Positions 1 through 11,900 of a stretch of DNA of 64,000 nt are shown here, piece by piece. Below the pieces are notes generated by a model. That model saw only the letters and a program-made list of their open reading frames with translations. It was not told where the DNA came from and made no database searches. This stretch comes from Patiria miniata (Eukaryota; Echinodermata; Asteroidea; Valvatida; Asterinidae), in NCBI RefSeq assembly GCF_015706575.1, contig NW_024037069.1, positions 36,601,315-36,665,314 on the forward strand. Direction: 5' to 3'. Numbering within the stretch: the stretch's first letter is position 1; each line of letters opens with the position of its first letter. A program made the translations under genes and the position numbers.

Positions 1-189
1 TTGGAAGGGAGGGCCATGACATCTATACTTAGCTGAAATTTCGACAAATTAGTTTTTTAATAACCTGCTTCAGATATTAAACTGTTGTTCCTTAAATCGG
101 CCCAAAAAAACCCGCAAGTGGTGTCTATTAACTTTAAAAGCGTTTCTCTTTTCGTTTGCGCAACTGTTTTGTGTTCTGTTTGTTTTAAG

Positions 190-1870
190 ATTCGTGGACG
201 TGATCATTTCTGGAACTACACGGAGAATGTTTTCCTTCCTTCCTTGTATTCGTACAACTGGTACAATGGTGACCCGGATGAAATTGGTCGCAGGGAGAAT
301 TTCCTGGCCGATAATAACATGCATCTTATTGGGAGGGTCAGATTCCGACAGCTTCGAATCCAGAAAGGTAAGTTTGACCCTTTAGGAGCAAATTCAAGGA
401 TGGCAGATTTTTTTCCGATCTGATGTGTTAATTTATATCTTGCATGTGCTTCTTTTTCTTCAAGACAAGCAGCTTTAAACCAGATCGTAAAGTGGCTATA
501 CGAATAAAAAAAAATCTATAGGGGATGATTTTTTACGGGGGGCAAATTTGTGATCCTAAAAATGTCTCAAATAAATTGTACAAATTTTGCCTCAAAGGAG
601 ATTTTAGACGATTTGTAGCAAATCAAGAAAATACCCTGCAGAAAACTGTAACAGATAATTTCTCGGGGGTTTTTACCACTGGACATCACCCACCGAAAAA
701 TGACATAATTTACAGACCTACATTTGTGTATTTATCAAAGAGTCTGCTTTAAGAGTCTGCTTTTCACGGAACACATCACTATTTAACACACTTCTTACTT
801 GGCACAATTTTCAGTTCCCGCCTCACTTAAAAGTTAATTGAAAGCAATTTTTTTAATTGTTGTGGAAAAAAAACAAATTTGCATACTGCTTGGGCAATAA
901 CAAGTCGTTTTAGGGAGAAACAGACACATTATTATACACAAAACAATTAGCTGGATTTCTTTGATTGCGTCCGATGAGCGCAGATGCATGCGCAACTCCT
1001 GATGTGATGCAGACCACGATGAAATCGCACGACTGCCGAGCACCCTATAGTATCAGTAACGAAGATGCTACTAGCTATGACATCGGTTGGAAACCTCTCA
1101 ATGCATCAGGTTGGTCCAATTTGTGGCATTCTGGTCTCTTTATTTCTTAGAAATAACCTTTGCATTAAGGGCCAAAGATCCTCAAAATTAGAATTTCCCT
1201 GGACTGATGGCACATTTCATCCCGATGGCACTCAATACTGAACGCTGTTTATAACTTCTTGTGTGCGTTAAGCAAATCCTAGTCTCGGTCCAAAACCAAA
1301 TTTAGATATTTTTTTCAATTTAGCCGGTCCTGCCTGATCTCTTGCAAGTGAAATTTTTTCTGAAGGTAGGTTCGAAACCAATCTTAAAAATGTTCTTTGT
1401 GAACTCAATATTAAAAAAAAAAAATAGTATACATATTAACTCGCAAATCGATAGACTGCCAATTTGTGGCCAATAGTTTAGTTTGTATTAATTGCTGGTA
1501 TTGGCATTCCTGAGGTCACAGGTTTGAATCAACTCTTTGTTTTTGTCGCTATAAAAAACAAACATTGATTCATTATTCAAAGCTCTGCCAAACTATGCCG
1601 ACCGGTACGAAGCCTCATGGAAGTACAACCACTGGTACGACGTTTCCTCGTTCCCGTACAACGGAAAGCACGCCTTCTATAACGGTGGCGGCTACATCAT
1701 CGAACTCGGCGACAGCTTGGCGGAAAACCTACAGATCGTGGCCGACCTCCAGCGAGATATGTGGGTCGATCAACACACGAGGGCGGTCTTCATGGAGTTT
1801 GTGGTGTACAATGTGAACATCAACATGTACGCAACATCGTTTCTGCTGGTGGAGTTTCTACCCCAAGGAG
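190..1870 (+). CDS. Gene 1: extracellular polycystin (TOP) domain, three exons
   Basis: Exons 190-367, 984-1109 and 1583-1870. The first holds the FWNYTENVFLPSLY segment and RVRFRQLRIQ, the second a Cys-containing segment that aligns with the gene 2 exon at 57569-57688 (DACATPDVMQTT against NSCKIEEVMRTT). The third holds NGGGYIIELGDS, DMWVDQHTRAVFMEFVVYN and a terminal LLVEFLPQGG. These are hallmarks of the ectodomain between S1 and S2 of polycystins, which caps the channel and mediates subunit contacts. The preceding exon, carrying S1, is not in the window. Confidence 0.9.
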
Positions 1871-4800
1871 GTGAAACGCAGATTTAAGAAATAAAAACCT
1901 GGGTTAATTCCTGCGAACCAGAAAGTTTTGGATTGCAAGATTGTGTTTAAAGGCTTGACCCGAATTGGTGGCCAATATCGCGAATGCTTTGCCAATGTAA
2001 TTGGTAAATAAAAGTGTTTATAAACAAAACAAAACGAAAAGTATAACGTAACTCCAAACTAGCACATATGTATTTAGCTGTACAACTTAGGTTTCAGCTA
2101 ACTTGGTCACAATTTAAATCACCCGCCTCCCCTTAAAATAAGGAATATGACACCCACAAAAAATACCTCAAATTGCCTTGGGAAAAATTGCTGAAATTTG
2201 CAAATTAGCACCCATTGGAGGAACTTCAGAATACTTCTCCCTAAACAATCTCAGACATTTCTGAAATTGTAGCTACCGCTTGAACAAAAACAAAGGAATA
2301 TCGTACAGGGTGGTGCAAAAAGAAAGAAACCCACTTTTGACAGCAATTTTCACCTACTTTTGGGCATATTTCAAAAATTCAATTTCACCTATTAAAATAG
2401 TGATCTTAAAACATTAAGTGACGAAAAAATGATTACAAATGCATATTTTGTCTCTGAGATATAGTAGTTTAAATATTTCATGTGCCAAACCTGTTTGTCC
2501 ACGGACGGCTTTATTCCATGAGCTCCGGAGCTTGATTTGAAGAGAAAAAAGCACTACACTAGACTTACACGTGGACAACAGTGATGTTAGTGACTTGTAT
2601 TCAAATTAGCATAAAAGCACTCTTCTGGCCTTTATTTTTAAAAAATTTCACCGCGTATGGTTGAAAAGCTATACTTCACTATATACATTATATGTAAAAA
2701 TATAAATAAATAAAAAAAGCAGTTTAAAACCAGGTTAAAAGTTCTGTCAAAAGTGAGTTTCCGTCTTTTTGCACCACCCTGTAGTTCATTCAAACAACTT
2801 GTCACTTGTATTGTGATTGAATTTGTGACGTTACTTGTGATTACTTTTTTATTTTGTTTTGGCTGACTTTTCCATATAGTTGCAGAAAAGAAGTTGTTAT
2901 TGTCCAGATTTTATTTTTACTTTTCTTTCTTATCTTCTTACTTAGTACATTTTTTTCTCAAACAGGGGCTTTGCCCTTCCCCTACTTTTGGACCATCCGA
3001 CTCGACCGCTACATCGGTGCCTTTGCCTACTTCGTGGTCGCCGGCCAGATCATCTACACGCTCTTCATAGTCTTCTTCCTGTTCCGGGAGATCAAAAACA
3101 TCTTCCGGGAGAAGCGGGCATATTTCGACAGCGTCTGGAACCTGTGCGAGGTCTGTATTATTGGGTTAGCGGTGGCAAGTATCGTCTTCTATCTCTACCG
3201 GATGTTCGTTGGTTGGGACCTGATGGAGCAATGGCGGACGCAACCCAAGACGTTCCTGAACTTTCACTTTGTGGCCTACTGGGACCAGGTACAAAAAAAA
3301 TATAAGGAGTGAGACGAGAAAATATTTCTGGGAAAAAAAATATTTTTTTTTATTTTAAGAAATGTAAGAATTTGAAAGTCATTCGCAGTGGAAACTTTCT
3401 CTGAAAGCAGTTGATTTCTAAAATGTTAAAGTTGGTATATACGTGCTTTTTTAAAACTTTGATTTTCTTTTCCGAACGAAATTTAAAGGAAATATAATGT
3501 CCTGTTCAAGTGAATTTGCTTGTTTGTTTTTACAGGCCTTTGTACAGTTTTAAAACGTGGTTTTAAATGGCGCGCTCAAGTTCAGATATTGCCCACACTA
3601 TATTCAGAACGAATTAGGAGCGTCCCGCTCTTAATTCAAAAGTTGAAAATAATTAATTGATTACTTGTCGAGGGCCGATTTTTTTTCGTCCAATGTCTCA
3701 TTGAAAAACTCATAACTAATGTGATGCTAGAAAATTATCAATTCAATATGAAATTTACTTTGAAGGTGCCACACCCAAAAAGCACGTATACGCCTACTTT
3801 AAGAGTAGTTTAGAAACTTTATTTTTTTTTTCGTTGCTGCAGCAGAACGTTTTGACAAAATAATATACTGTTTAGTGAATTCCAGATAATTTGATTTGTT
3901 TATCCCATGTGTCAAATTTGATTTGTGATTGCAGCCAATGTAAATATCGGTTTACCCTGGGTTTTAGGGAGTGGGGGTGGTACCCCCGAAATGGACGGCA
4001 GACCTTAAGCTGTGCGCACACTTGCACATTTATATCGTACATTATGCATGCCTGTAATGCTAGGTTTACACATTCCCGAATTTTAAGCTGAATCGCTTTA
4101 CGAATAGAGAATCTTGAGTAAATCGGGGATGGTTCTTGGCTGCCTCGGGATTATTCTGTGAGTTCAAAATTGTCAGGGTGATGTTCAAAATTGGCAGGGT
4201 GATTCGGGGATCAATTTTAATTCTTGGTTTATTCTTGTATTCATAAGTAATTCGGGAATGTGTGAACCTAGCATTAGATACAGAGACACATACACACATC
4301 ACTTAACGATTTTTTTTTACCGCATCATCATTCCAGTTGTACGGCTACATCTCAGGTTTCGTCCTCTTCCTGGTCAACGTCAAGTTCATCCGTCTCCTTC
4401 GCTTCAACCGTCGCCTCCTTCTCTTCTCCATGACGCTGCGACAATGTGCCAAGGACCTGGCCTACTACTCAGTGGTCTTCGGCATCGTCTTTGGCGCCTA
4501 CGCCCTCTTTGCCTACGCCATTTTCCACCTTCACTTGGAAGACTTCAGTACCTTTGTTGGGACACTTGAGACGCTGTTCTCAACAATGTTGGGTTAGTTG
4601 TGTTAGGGGTTGGAATTTAGGAAGGGCAGAAATTCAGCATTAAAGTTGAAATAAAAAGTCTTTTTTTTCCGAGTTTGTAATTGTTTTAAGTTTTTAAGAT
4701 TTTTTTTGTTAATATCTGAAATGAAAATAAAGCTTCAACTGATACACATAATTACTTTTTATATGATGGAGTTGATGTGTTGCGGAAATGTGAATTCAAC

Positions 4801-5962
4801 ATAATTTGGTTTTTGCCCATCAGCTCATAATTTCATAAACACTGTACACTCAATGTTGTCCGAGCGCAGTTTGGTTTACAAGAGATATTTTCTTTGAATG
4901 CTTTTCATCGCCTCAACAACTCAAGGCGCTTTACAATTATTCTCTCTGTTCATCATTCCACGAAACCACGTGACAGCCATGGACGTCGCGATGGGGGGGG
5001 CACGCTCGGAAATTGAGAATATGTTGAAAAAGTTATGAAATTTGATGAACAACTTGTTCTCTTTGCAGGTAAATTTGATTTTCAAGACATGATATCCGTG
5101 CACAGTTTCCTGGGTCCCGCCTTCTTCTTCACCTACGTGGTCATCATTGTCTTCATCATGATCAACATGTTTCTGTCTATTATCATGGAGACATTCGGGA
5201 AGGTAAGAAATCATTCGTGTGTATATTTGGTATGGTAATTATCATGAGTCTCCAAAAACGTTTTTGGTATGTGCTGTATGTACCACATGATAACATTACA
5301 GGGCAGGTAATAAACTGCGCTGCCGGTACATGCGCGAAGTCGACCATGAGTTTGAAAAGTGGCATTTTCCATGCAAACTCTAGGGGGCGCACTGCGCATC
5401 ACCGTTGACTATCGCCTCCCGATTGCTTACCCTTTCAGGTGCGACACGACAATGAAGCCATAGAGAATGAGCTGGAGATTGTGGAATTCATGATGCAGCG
5501 ATTCAAGCGATGGAGCGGCTACTCTGAACGTCGACTCATTAAACCGGTCCAGAAGGAGGAATACATTGAAGGTATGTACTGCTGCAAGAGTAGATGGTGC
5601 ATAACATAAAAAAAATTGATTCCACAATGTAACGTACACCGAATGTACAGCTCCCAAAGACCAAACATAGCGCAGGTAATGTCAAAGAAAGTTGTAAAAG
5701 GACTTCTATAAAATTAATAACAGTCGTAAAACTTCCCAAATGGAAACTCTAATTTCAACACCATTCAAGGCATGGGGCAAGCTAACATCATAGAAACTTT
5801 CATATTTACGGATGACTTTTTTCCCTAGGCATTGATCCTAAAGATGCAGAGATGAGGTTGCTAAGGAACAAACTGACCACCATGGTGGATCGACTGAATC
5901 TGTTCATCCGAGCCGAGCGGGGAACACAGAAATCCGACAGGCGGATATACCTCAGCAGCTAG
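190..5962 (+). CDS. Polycystin-1-like protein, C-terminal 523 residues (gene 1, 5' end outside window)
   Basis: Eight exons can be joined: 190-367, 984-1109, 1583-1870, 2966-3288, 4337-4592, 5069-5202, 5439-5571 and 5829-5962 (TAG stop at 5960-5962). All junctions are AG/GT and the phases agree (1,1,1,0,1,0,1), giving 523 residues. The product is the polycystin cation-channel half of a polycystin-1-family protein: extracellular polycystin domain, membrane segments S2 to S6 with a pore loop, and a short cytosolic tail. The same exons recur at the right end of the window in gene 2, with near-identical intron positions and phases (RDHFWNY against RPLFWKH, TRAVF in both, FxVKFIRLLRFN against LAVIKFTRLLRFN), so the genes are tandem paralogues. 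The N-terminal part should lie left of the window. Polycystin-1 proteins usually assemble with PKD2-type subunits. Identification of the family is firm; the exact subfamily (PKD1, PKD1L or PKDREJ-like) is not settled. Confidence 0.93.
2306..2781. mobile_element. Tc1/mariner-like MITE, 476 bp, TA-flanked
   Basis: The element begins CAGGGTGGTGCAAAAAG and ends with the inverse CTTTTTGCACCACCCTG. The terminal inverted repeats extend to 38 bp with about three mismatches (inner end CACTTTTGACAG). TA dinucleotides flank both ends (2304-2305 and 2782-2783), as expected for a Tc1/mariner target duplication. It has no coding capacity. It lies in the gene 1 intron between exons 1583-1870 and 2966-3288. 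Confidence 0.85.
2966..5202 (+). CDS. Gene 1: channel core S2-S6 with pore loop, three exons
   Basis: Exon 2966-3288 encodes S2 (AYFVVAGQIIYTLFIVFFLF), a basic linker (REIKNIFREKRAYF) and S3 (CIIGLAVASIVFYLYRMF). Exon 4337-4592 encodes S4 (VKFIRLLRFNRR), the S4-S5 linker and S5 (VVFGIVFGAYALFAYAIF), running into the pore helix TLETLFSTML. Exon 5069-5202 completes the pore loop as LGKFDF and encodes S6 (FTYVVIIVFIMINMFLSII). The filter-equivalent triplet reads LGK where PKD2-type channels have LGD. In gene 2 the S2-S3 exon is split by an extra intron after VWNVYE; in gene 1 the corresponding VWNLCE is continuous. Confidence 0.92.
3465..3790. repeat. Interspersed intronic repeat, related to 15149-16060
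   Basis: The left part (TTTCTTTTCCGAACGAA, then a segment around AGTTTTAAAACGTGGTTTTA and CGCTC..AGTTCAGA) and the right part (GATGCTAGAAAATTATCAATT, then GCCACACCCAAA) recur in the same order at 15149-15270 and 15980-16060. The second copy holds several hundred extra bases in the middle. Shorter relatives of the right half appear near 26720-26810 and, inverted, near 37640-37740. No ends or class were determined. Confidence 0.5.
4055..4276. mobile_element. MITE, 222 bp, 28-bp terminal inverted repeats
   Basis: The left end reads TAATGCTAGGTTTACACATT and the right end is its inverse, ending GTGTGAACCTAGCATTA. The arms match over 28 bp with one mismatch. A TA or TAA target duplication is plausible. 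The interior is non-coding. It sits just before the acceptor of gene 1 exon 4337-4592. Confidence 0.8.
5439..5962 (+). CDS. Gene 1: cytosolic tail, last two exons
   Basis: Exons 5439-5571 and 5829-5962. After S6 the tail runs VRHDNEAIENELEIVEFMMQ, a basic RFKRW, then a short amphipathic helix (EMRLLRNKLTTMVDRLNLF) and ends RRIYLSS before TAG. The tail is only about 88 residues. The heptad-like helix could be a short coiled coil for partner binding, as in polycystin-1 tails, but that is inference. The polyadenylation site was not identified with confidence. Confidence 0.88.
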
Positions 5963-8398
5963 AACAAAACTCCCAACCAAAACATTGCCACCTTAGTTTG
6001 ACCCTTACCTTACTCCCAGATACAGTTTTACAGAAGGAAGCTTTCTAAATTCTTCAAAAAAAGAGTAGCTTTTCTTAAACATAATAATGCCTCACTCTTG
6101 AAAATGGTAAAACCTCGAAATTATACTTTAACTTAAGCCTTGTATTTAGTAACAGGGTTCGTGCTGCGCTTAATACCTGCAGATTTGTAAAAGAATTTGT
6201 GTAGAATATTTTCTTAATATGTATTGCAGTGATCCGAATGCACATTGACATAAACATAATGTGCGATACTAAATTAGATATAATTGAGAGTTGATAGACC
6301 CCTTGTATCTGAAGTCACATCTGATGGCAGGTCTTTGTTCTCCTGTGATACGCATGAGCAGATGAATTGTATTTCATTACCACTCAATTTAAATGACGGG
6401 TCATTTTCAGTTGAGGTAGAAAAGTGGTTTAATCACTGGCCATAGTATGGCTATTAGAAGTTCCTCTGCACCCCTTTACCTCCCCAACAAAGACAATAGA
6501 CCTTTATCATGCTGCCACCATTTTAGTCATGTTCCTTGTATCCAATAACAGTACTGAATGATAATGTTTTTGTGCAAAAAGGAACCAGACTATTTTTCTT
6601 CCACCCTCGCTTTGGTTACAATGATTTGAATGGGAAAAAATCAAATGGCTGCAACATGGCAATGGTAAATACCAAATTCTACTTTCAATGTAGATAAAAT
6701 ATGCCTGGTCTAGCAAAAATATATCTATAACCTTAAAGTTAGCTGCCATTTCAGCTCTTGTTTTAGTCTGTTTCTACCGAGACAAGTTTTGGATCTGAGT
6801 AAAAGGTGTTGATATTGTATTTGTGCATTGTGCTGAAACTAATAGTTGTAGAACTCTTGACAGAAATTTTGGTGGAAAAAATTCAGTTTCATTGTTAACC
6901 TTTCAATAGAGCAACTGTGTGACATTACTGTATATAGACCTGATGCCAGGAGGCGGAGTCAGGGGGCAATAGTTTTGGCATATTTAATTAAACGTGGTGC
7001 CCGTTATGGTTCGTGCCTTTTTGAGTTTAATGTAGTAGAAATATTAAGTCAGTAGCTAAACAAATGAATATCAAACATAAAATAATTACTTAGAAAGTAA
7101 ACGAAGTGTTAATCTCAGCTTTAATTTGATGTTTGTCTTTAAAACTTCCAGAGGTCCGAAAAGATTTTTGTTTGGTGAAGTGAGGGTAGTTTTCATTCAT
7201 GTCCATGGCGATTTATTTACTGGTCGGTAAGTGCGCCAGCAGACAGCCAATAAAAAGACAGCGCACAAATTCCACGCTACTTTTCCAAGTCTTTTATGTC
7301 CCCCAATCAATATAATAAAACCCTTGTTCAAAGCTGACTCCAGTGCACCTACTATAGGGCGCCCTCAATTTGATATGTATTTCACAACATCTCTCTCATT
7401 GCGCTTAAAGGCCAAATAAAATACAGCGAAGAATAGCAAGGACACGAAAGTATCGATCAGGAGTTGGAAAGCAGCCAAAACAATGCCCACTTCAATGCAG
7501 CTACCGGTATATGCAAATGAGGATAATCCTGCGCAGTAACATGCAAATTATGCGGTCCTTGATTGGCTGTTGATATTTTGCTGTTAAAAAACTTGCCTTT
7601 CTCACTCTAGGTGATTGTTGCGCGTATAAGGCAACTAAACCAATGGTATATGCAGCTCGGCTCGCCTGTAGTGTGCAGTTTAATGATATATCCGTACTCC
7701 ACTATAACATTTTGATATTTTTTTCTCCAAACGAATGTTGACCTCAGCGAGTGTTGTATTTGTATCCCCCAAAACATGCCTATTCTATTTTGGGTGTCTG
7801 CAACCTTCTTGAAAAGGTCTTTTAATTCTTTTCGTCTACAAACAGATCCGATTTGAAATACTACTACAATTATTTAAGTTTTCAAAACCTGAATAATAAT
7901 ACCAAGAGCACTGTGGTAAGACATTGAAATGTTATATGGGTTTGTGCACAGCAACAAAAAAAATCGGTGGTGCTCCGAGTTCTAGTTTGTTACTGAGATC
8001 TAATTGAACAAGATATTTAAGATCCTTTATAGGCCTATGTATTGAACAACAGCTCTTTTAGGCCGAATTAAGTAGAGTCTCGAGTTAAATTCAGAAAATA
8101 ACAGCAGGATGTTTTCCGTCCAAGAAAAGGGAAACGTTTTCATCTTGATGGTTAAACATTTCGCCGACGCACGTTTAGCCTTTTCATAACGTGTGCTATT
8201 AACAGCTATTACTTTGTGTTCCAAAAATCGATATTGGCGATCAGAAATGTGGGCTTCTTGTTCATGGGGAGGATTTGGGAGTCAAAGTAACACAGTAATC
8301 AATACAAAGTCTCATTAATTATGTAAGACGATGCGCACCGCACAGACGTCTTGCAAGGAAAGAACCAGAAGAAGGGAAAGAGTTGTGAAACAGAGGAC
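5963..8398. other. Intergenic region: gene 1 3' UTR and upstream flank of gene 2
   Basis: No coding exon is supported here. The start must hold the gene 1 3' UTR. AATAAA hexamers occur at 7314-7319 and 7415-7420, but they are far from the stop and unconvincing. A segment at about 6530-6680 (CCTCGCTTTGGTTAC, then AATGGCTGCAACATGGCAAT) has a diverged relative at about 19390-19600, so part of the region is an interspersed repeat. Confidence 0.6.
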
Positions 8399-8524
8399 GC
8401 CATCTTAAAGAAACTCAGTTCTCCTCTTTGCTGGGGGCTGAAATGGGTCCATTCGTCTGGGAATAGCTAAGAAGTTCGAGAAATATCAGCAGATCATAAA
8501 GATAATTCTGTTGGTATGTGGAAT
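8399..8524 (+). promoter_or_regulatory. Candidate core promoter and 5' leader of gene 2
   Basis: CGCCATCTT at 8399-8407 matches a YY1-type site, often found near start sites of TATA-less genes. No TATA box is seen. A short upstream ORF lies at 8443-8466 (seven codons, then TAG). An in-frame TAA at 8468-8470 bounds the main reading frame. An in-frame ATG at 8516 would add three residues, but the ATG at 8525 has the better context (A at -3, G at +4). The transcription start is not known from sequence. Confidence 0.3.
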
Positions 8525-8994
8525 ATGGCGACAATGACGAGGGTCGGAGCTGCATTGTTAACCATTCTGGTGAGTTGAACATCTTTTGCTGTGTTGAAGA
8601 AAACAAACAAAAAAGAACTTGTTCGATTTGGCCTAGCAAAATGCCATAATATCTCCATATTATGTCTTATCCCGCTTTCTAGGTTACGGCTTTATGTATT
8701 TGGAATGATAAAAAGCTCGCATAATTATGTCCTAATTATAAATCTGTAAGTTTCTAATTGAGTCCTGATTGTATTTTAATAAAAAAATCTTGATCCTCAT
8801 TATTTTTTCTCCCCAAATTTCACTGATACCATTTTCACTGATATTGCTATTTATTTCTCCTCTATAATCTTAGTGAGTTTTTTTTTCTGAAGTAGCCAAC
8901 GAACGATTTATCTTTTATTGATTAAAATCTTGATAACCTTGTTCTGACTTCTGTGTTCAGGTTTTGATGCTTGGAGCACCGTTTGGCTCTGCGG
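8525..8994 (+). CDS. Gene 2 exons 1-2: signal peptide
   Basis: Exons 8525-8569 and 8961-8994 encode MATMTRVGAALLTIL followed by VLMLGAPFGSA. A short basic N-region, a hydrophobic core and a small-residue AxG-type end make a convincing secretory signal of about 26 residues. The intron inside the signal is phase 0 and the one after it phase 1, which is usual for extracellular modular genes. The ATG at 8516 is an alternative start, adding MWN. Confidence 0.85.
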
Positions 8995-11900
8995 GTACGT
9001 AGTTTCATTGATTCTATATAAACTGCCACAGAAACACTCGTAACTCACGCTTTTGTCAATTTTGTCTCTTAATTAATTTTCGATTTGTTTTTTTTTTTCA
9101 ACCAAGAAACCCAACACTTTTGGTATTGCTATTTTGATACTGCTTTTGAGTATCTAATGCACGAACCATACGCGCCTGTATACTGGCCACATTAAGTTCA
9201 AAATTCAGAAAGTAATTTTTCGGCTGTATCATGTTTTTACTTTTTAAAATCACACGCCTTTCTTTAGCAGACATCTTGAAGGTGTGGGTTTTCGTTTTAC
9301 AAGAAAAAGCATGAGTCGGACTTTTGTGCATTCATTGCTAGTGAATCATAATTACAATATCCAAAACCAACTCCAAGATGGCCAAATGTCAATTGGAATA
9401 TACGGGGTCTGAGGTTATGCCGGTGCGCTGGCGATGGTGTTTCGGAGATCGTAAGTTCGAATTGTGCCCCAGATGACATGTGTAGGATCTTTGCATGCAT
9501 TTTCAATTTCCAATAAATGACCACTCAAAATACATACTTAAGTAAGTATCTCTCTTTCAAAATGCCCACACTCGACAGAAGACCCATACTGCGCCTACAC
9601 CGAGATGGCTGTGGCGTCCATCAAGGACCGTATCATCAGCGACTCCAGCAACCGTCACTACATCTTCGATACCACGGAGCTGAGCTGTTACGGAAAGATC
9701 AAAGGCTGGGTGTTCTACAGCACGCTCGACCAGCCCTTCAAGCCGGGCGTCTGGCGCAAGACTGCGGGCAACTACTACAAGCTGGTAGGGGAGAATACGG
9801 TCTCGGCCAGCACCTCGGGCTACACGGCGGTTGAGGTACCGGCTAGTGACCGGATCGCCTTCCAGCCGGGGGACATGCTAGGTTAGTTACAGGTTAACAA
9901 TCTTTAAAGACCGATTCAGATTTGACCCTGAATCGGGATCAAATATGACTTGATTATTTTCAGGTTCCAAAAATTAATACCATTTTTCTTGTTCAAATGA
10001 GACTTTTGCCAAGATTTCAGATTTGACACGTAATCCGGATCAGATTTCACCTAATACTTTTTAAGGGTCACAATGACATTTCCGTAGGTCAAACTGACAC
10101 GTTCGACAAGATTTCAGGGTCGGAAAGTTTGATGCGGCAGTCGGATCAGATTTGACCTGATTATTTTCAGGGTCAAATTTACATTTTTTTTTCTGGATAA
10201 ACATGACACTTTTACCAAGATTTCCGGGTCGGAAAGACCTAACACAACACAGATCAGATTTGACTAGATACTTTTCAGGATCAAACTGACTTTAGTTTGG
10301 CGATCAGCATCACACTTTTGCCAAGATTTCAGGGTCGGAAATATTTGACACGGAATTCGGATCAGATTTGACCTGATTATTTCCAGGGTCAAAATGACAG
10401 GTTTCTGGATCAAAACGACACTTTTACCAAAATTTCACTCGCGATCCAAAGGAATACCAAAACTTTATTGATTTTTTTGCGGTATTCGTTTACTGGGGAA
10501 AACGGTTAAAAAAGGTCATATTTTTTGGTCCATACACGGTTAAAAAATATTTGAGAGAATATGACAGTGAGACTAGAGGCGTCCCTAAAGTACACTTTCC
10601 CCGCCAGGTTTCCGCCACGCATACCCGGCCCTGCACTACGACCTGAGCTTGGAGTCGGTGACGCTACGATACAGGGGGATGTCGGACTACTCCACCGACT
10701 ACACGGTCGGCTCGACCTACAGTGTCAGTTCGACGACGACCAGGGCTTACTCTCTGAAAGCGTATTTCGAAGACGAGGGTAAGCATATTATGAATGATAC
10801 ACGCAAAATAAATCCAGCGCAAAATAAACTGCTTGGAAAGGGCCACTCTCGTGCGATTATGAATGCCGCTACAGGGAATCGAAACAGACTGAACTCCTTT
10901 TATTTAGTTATTTATCTTTTACTTATTAGTATTTATGTATTTATCTATTATTACTTTAGGGGAAAGAAAGATTATTTTAGGTTTTTGGACGTCATTTGGA
11001 ACTATGAAAACAAACTGAAGAGAAAGAGGTGTCCTAAAATACACTTTTACCGCCAGGTTTCTGCCAAGTTTTATACCGGCCTTGCACTGTGGTCCCATGG
11101 TTACGATGTTCGACTCATCATGAGTCGAACATCGTCTCATGTGCCATGGTATGTGGGTTCGAACCCTGACGGGGAATATGGTGCTTGTGTTCTTGGGCAA
11201 GACACCTTACTACAATTGCCTCTCTCTACCAAGCAGTGGCGTCACCAGACTTTTCAGTCTGGGGGGCACAGGGGGGGGGGGCACCAGCATTTGATGGGGG
11301 GGGGGCACTTAGGTGGATACGGATCGCCGTCCTGGGGGAGGGGTCTAAGGGGAGGGGGTGCCCCCCTCCCCTTTGGAAAATGTTCGCATACGGAGGATGG
11401 GCTAGATGCAAAATGGTGCCACATTTGATGCTAAATTCGATCTGAAGATATCTCAAGAAATTGCTATTTTTGAGGTAATGATTTTAACAACGCGCAGAAT
11501 TTTGCAGAGGATAGGGGGGCACAAGCATTTGATGGGGGGGGGGGCACTCCGGGGGCACTAGGTTTTCCAGGGGGGGGGGGCGCGTTCCCCCCCCCCCCCC
11601 CCTGGCCCCCCTTGGCGACGCCACTGCTACCAAGGAGTATGAATGGGAGACATGTAAGATTATATACCACATTTCGCTGATCTCAAGCTGCTGCAGAAAA
11701 AAAATTGTCTCATTCCTGATGAACAGGGATAATAATAATTGTAAAGTGCTTTGAAACCTTAGGTTTAAAGCGCTATTTCAACACATCATTATTAATTATC
11801 TAATTCTACAACATTCAACAACTTACTGACAGACTTAATCGCTTACTGACCGTCATTATTTTACCTTAGCTTGGATGTAGGCTGGTGAACGAAGCAGGGC

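Noticed and set aside
8516..8524. Alternative start codon for gene 2
   Set aside because: In frame and possible, but the ATG at 8525 has a stronger context and gives a cleaner signal peptide; recorded as an alternative only.
10649..11428. 259-codon open frame on the + strand
   Set aside because: It is exon 4 read through its GT donor at 10779 into intron, SINE and MITE sequence; the conserved domain ends at the splice site.
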